A DNA stretch of 64,000 nt from Caldifarciminota bacterium (GTDB taxonomy: Bacteria > Hydrothermota > Tepidihabitantia > SM23-42): the NCBI GenBank assembly GCA_020353055.1, contig CP070686.1:823189-887188 (forward strand), read 5' to 3'. Each line of letters begins with the position of its first letter. Position 1 is the stretch's first letter. The notes under the pieces are model-generated. The model had not been told where the DNA came from. It did not search any database and was given only the letters and a program-made list of their open reading frames with translations. Both the position numbers and the translations under genes were made by a program. Positions 61,834 to 64,000 of the stretch are shown in pieces.

Positions 61834-62084
61834 AATTTCCTCCGCATTATTATCCTAATCTTTTACGGTAAATCAATACCAAATTTAGATTTATACTCCT
61901 ATGTTGCTTTGCGATACCTTGTGATGCAGCTCGGATTTCCACCATCGTCACGATTTTTGTGTACGCAAGATTTCATCAAATCTTGATTTGACCAGAAATC
62001 TTAGCGTGCCATCGTTGGTTTTGGTGAATCTCTGATTTACGAACAAAAATCAGTGTGCCGGCGCAGGAGGTGAAGCAATACCGT

Positions 62085-62325
62085 AAGGCAGTCATTCTCC
62101 GGTTTAACCGCTGAATCCAGGCGAACCGCTCCACGCTTAACGCCTCTCGCCTCACTGTCATTGTGAACCCGTCTTACGGGTGAAGCAATCTCCGTATTCA
62201 ATCACTCTTAACGAGAATAGCGAAATTAACGATATTAGCGAGAATAACGAACACAACGCTTTGTCGTTATAGCGGAACTAACGATAATAACGGGATTAAC
62301 GCAAGTAACGAAAATAACGAAATCG
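62085..62325 (+). repeat. Longest composite repeat: GTCATTCTCC element, CATTGTGA element, double TAACG array
   Basis: GTCATTCTCCGGTTTAACCG ... TGAATCCAGG (62090-62120), ACGCTTAACGCCTC tract, TGTCATTGTGAACCC ... GGTGAAGCAATCTCCG (62156-62194), then TAACG units over 62207-62325, interrupted once by TTGTCGTTATAG. An 8-bp inverted repeat CAAGATTT/AAATCTTG lies earlier in the same gap (61966-61985). Confidence 0.7.
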
Positions 62326-62341
62326 TCTCTGTCCCCATCAC

Positions 62342-63436
62342 CTAATTAATCACGACCGGGATGAGCCACAATGTCGCCTTATAACTTACCAAGGGATTCA
62401 CATAGTAGTACACATCATTTTCAACAACCTCGATATAGATATTGGTAATACCATCGCCGCTCACGTTAACCGTGCTGCCCGATGACAAAATATTCACCCT
62501 CGGGCCTTCACCTGTCTTCATAAAAAAAGAATACTCATCCCAACCCGGTGGCTCGTTCAAAACGACCGTTACCGCAACCGAATCGCCACTCGTATACTCA
62601 AGAAGAGAATCAATTGACCTGAGACGGTTCATGACATGACCCGTATACATCGTGTCTGTATTCGAGGCGAGAATCGTATCCGCTGAACCATTCTGCCGTG
62701 TTAAAATTACGCGGTCGATATACGGAACATCTGATCCCCTCGTGGGGAAATAGTAACTGCCATATGACAACTTACTCAAGAACCACTGCCTCGGGTGAAC
62801 TACCGCATAGACAGAGTCGCCTGGGTTTAGGGGGTCCTCTATCCACTCACGGATAACATCAAAAACTATCAGACGCCTGCCATCACCAACCGCGGGTTGT
62901 GGCTCGGCATAATAGGGTATATCAATGGTATCAACTGTGCCGATCATCCGTATAGTGTCAATCCCGCTTATGATGACGCTGTCATAATGTCCGACTATTT
63001 GTAGATCTGCATGCGTCAGTGATGAGAAATCAAATGTGTCAATATAGTAGACTGTACACATTGTGTCTTTTGTAAACCACATGTCATCCCATACACGCTC
63101 TAACGGTGTATTGTTCAATCTTAACCCACAGGAATCAGCATGTTGCTTTATGAGTGGAGAATCGACCGAGAAAACCATCTCAGACCAGAGGATCTCGACA
63201 TCTGCCAGACTAACCGAATTCAGACTGTCATTGAATATTTCATCTATTATCAGTAACTCCGGGTAATCATCTGTAAGTATTGACACTATCGCCGCACTAT
63301 CCTCCGGCGTTCCCTTAAAGTATCCAGGGGGAGGATCATTTTCATAATACTCTGAGTCCTCACAAGAAACGTACAGAAATGAGAGAACAACAACAGTAGC
63401 ACAAAGACATCTACAAAGATACTTGATTATACGCAT
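62342..63436 (-). CDS. Lipoprotein of unknown function
   Basis: 364 residues with CGGGAGGTAGAG before ATG. Lipobox YVSC followed by EDSEYYENDPPPGYF. Middle region (~40-130) is mixed alpha/beta with repeated acidic D-S/D-D pairs; the rest is beta-rich, with a run of strands ending in threonine/isoleucine (VIISGIDTIRMIGTVDTIDI). A terminal Ig-like part has INILSSGST-like GPRVNILSSGSTVNVSGDG. No family is recognised. It is probably anchored to the outer membrane or periplasmic face. Confidence 0.75.
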   Translation of the reverse strand: MRIIKYLCRCLCATVVVLSFLYVSCEDSEYYENDPPPGYFKGTPEDSAAIVSILTDDYPELLIIDEIFNDSLNSVSLADVEILWSEMVFSVDSPLIKQHADSCGLRLNNTPLERVWDDMWFTKDTMCTVYYIDTFDFSSLTHADLQIVGHYDSVIISGIDTIRMIGTVDTIDIPYYAEPQPAVGDGRRLIVFDVIREWIEDPLNPGDSVYAVVHPRQWFLSKLSYGSYYFPTRGSDVPYIDRVILTRQNGSADTILASNTDTMYTGHVMNRLRSIDSLLEYTSGDSVAVTVVLNEPPGWDEYSFFMKTGEGPRVNILSSGSTVNVSGDGITNIYIEVVENDVYYYVNPLVSYKATLWLIPVVIN

Positions 63437-63559
63437 CTCTACCTCCCGGTTGAAAACTATAAGTACACATAATTACTTGTCAACCGTATGGCAAACTGAT
63501 CTAAAGAAATTACTCCGTTCCGAATGGACTCTGTCCTCAGTGTATCATTACCCACCCAA

Positions 63560-63770
63560 GCGGACTGGCTCCGGGGTTTCATCTCCGTAATCGTTTTAGT
63601 TCATCATTGTCATCGACGATGCGAAGCATCGGTGCCTGTTCCCTTACAACACCCGTCATTGCGAGGAACAAGTGACGAAGCAATCTCAGCAGTTCAACGG
63701 TATTAACGATAATAACGCAATTAACGATATTAGCGAACCAAACGTGGGGGAAGCCAACCTCCGTCCCCAG
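63560..63770 (+). repeat. Composite intergenic repeat, REP-like halves, CATTGCGAG element, TAACG array
   Basis: A REP-like arm GGACTGGCTCCGG and a distant GGTGCCTGTTCCC flank the CATCATTGTCATCGACGATG module. Then come CCGTCATTGCGAGG ... GACGAAGCAATCTC (63653-63687), AGCAGTTCAACGG and a TAACG array (63693-63745). The gap ends with CCAACCTCCGTCCCC. Nearly the whole 362-bp gap is repeat modules. Confidence 0.7.
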
Positions 63771-63798
63771 TGTCCTTCAGATACACTACATTAAACAG

Positions 63799-64000
63799 TC
63801 ACAAACCGGACATGAACCGAATCATTTCGTCGTTTATATTGGTACTATCAAGCCACACTTCAGCAATAAGGCGCCCGTACACGTCTCTTCCTTTGACCTC
63901 ACAGTTGATCGGTTTTCCTCCGATCAGTCGGTTTAGTTCCTCACGTGCTTTGGCCGCATTTGGAGTACCGGTCATTGGTGCATCAACACAAGTAAGTCTT
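63799..64000 (-). CDS. Staphylococcal-nuclease (thermonuclease)-like protein, C-terminal part
   Basis: The frame is open to the right edge of the window, so only the last 67 codons are present, ending in TGA. The translation reads RLTCVDAPMTGTPNAAKA, then REELNRLIGGKPINCEVKG, RDVYGRLIAEVWLDSTNIN and DEMIRFMSGL. This matches the SNase fold: the R-L-x-x-I/V-D-A-P metal-binding Asp, the A-K-A-R-E-x-L helix, and the D-x-Y-G-R catalytic-Arg segment. It would cleave DNA or RNA with calcium. Whether a signal peptide precedes it cannot be seen. Confidence 0.82.
   Translation of the reverse strand, partial: RLTCVDAPMTGTPNAAKAREELNRLIGGKPINCEVKGRDVYGRLIAEVWLDSTNINDEMIRFMSGL

Noticed and set aside
61966..61985. 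CAAGATTT/AAATCTTG inverted repeat as a terminator
   Set aside because: It lacks a T-tract in either direction and lies more than 350 bp from the nearest upstream gene end.

Overview
The window looks like chromosomal DNA of an uncultured bacterium of the FCB / candidate division WOR-3 (Stahlbacteria) type. This is inferred from protein style only: many secreted proteins end in a FlgD-like/type-IX-like C-terminal Ig module (YPNPF or PNPMRN opening, 'NGVYFLR...VVTR' ending), and there are many BNR and FG-GAP repeat proteins, short lipoproteins with a GC-E/N lipobox, a DUF5916 protein and an ABC-permease/M1-peptidase fusion. No rRNA, tRNA, CRISPR array, phage or transposase gene was seen. About 41 of 47 genes are on the minus strand, and most have a strong GGAGG ribosome-binding site.

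Layout. 1-5.2 kb: end of a sorted secreted protein, then two tandem paralogous 738/739-residue BNR beta-propeller proteins, each interrupted at codon 412 by an in-frame TGA. 5.4-14.8 kb: saccharopine-dehydrogenase-like enzyme, DUF6512 membrane protein, FG-GAP protein, CPBP protease, long-chain acyl-CoA synthetase with an acyltransferase-3 protein, a lipoprotein, a DDAH-like hydrolase and a secreted metallo-beta-lactamase-fold hydrolase. 15.3-18.7 kb: a five-gene ECF-type nickel (or cobalt) uptake operon, nikK-M-L-Q-O. 19-27 kb: FG-GAP protein, a two-gene cluster of an unnamed lipoprotein family, a serine hydrolase, an S41 protease and a lipocalin-like protein. 27-42 kb: DUF5916 outer-membrane protein, retropepsin-like protein, CPBP protease, S41 protease, cyclopropane synthase with a membrane partner, catalase and a TPR-nitrilase fusion. 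42.5-50 kb: a winged-helix regulator with its own promoter/operator and a co-transcribed serine hydrolase, an NTF2-like membrane protein, and an ABC exporter whose permease carries an M1 peptidase. 50-64 kb: a second lipoprotein-family operon (with a frame break at a G6 run), an Ntn-hydrolase with FN3 and sorting domains, small lipoproteins, a TPR-tailed serine hydrolase, a TonB-C protein, a CPBP protease, a lipoprotein, and the end of a thermonuclease-like gene that runs off the window.

Two things stand out. First, the two tandem propeller genes share an in-frame UGA at the same codon, an open downstream frame, the same downstream hairpin, and a block of near-identical nucleotides (39 consecutive identical bases) that is much better conserved than its flanks. 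This is what a recoded UGA, for example selenocysteine with a bacterial SECIS, should look like. TGA is an ordinary stop elsewhere in the window.

Second, the intergenic space is filled with a modular repeat system. At least 22 arrays of a 9-base unit (TAACGNNNN) all point the same way on the + strand whatever the direction of neighbouring genes. Many are preceded, in fixed order, by a CATTGCGAG...AAGCAATCTC palindromic element and ACGCT-type tracts.
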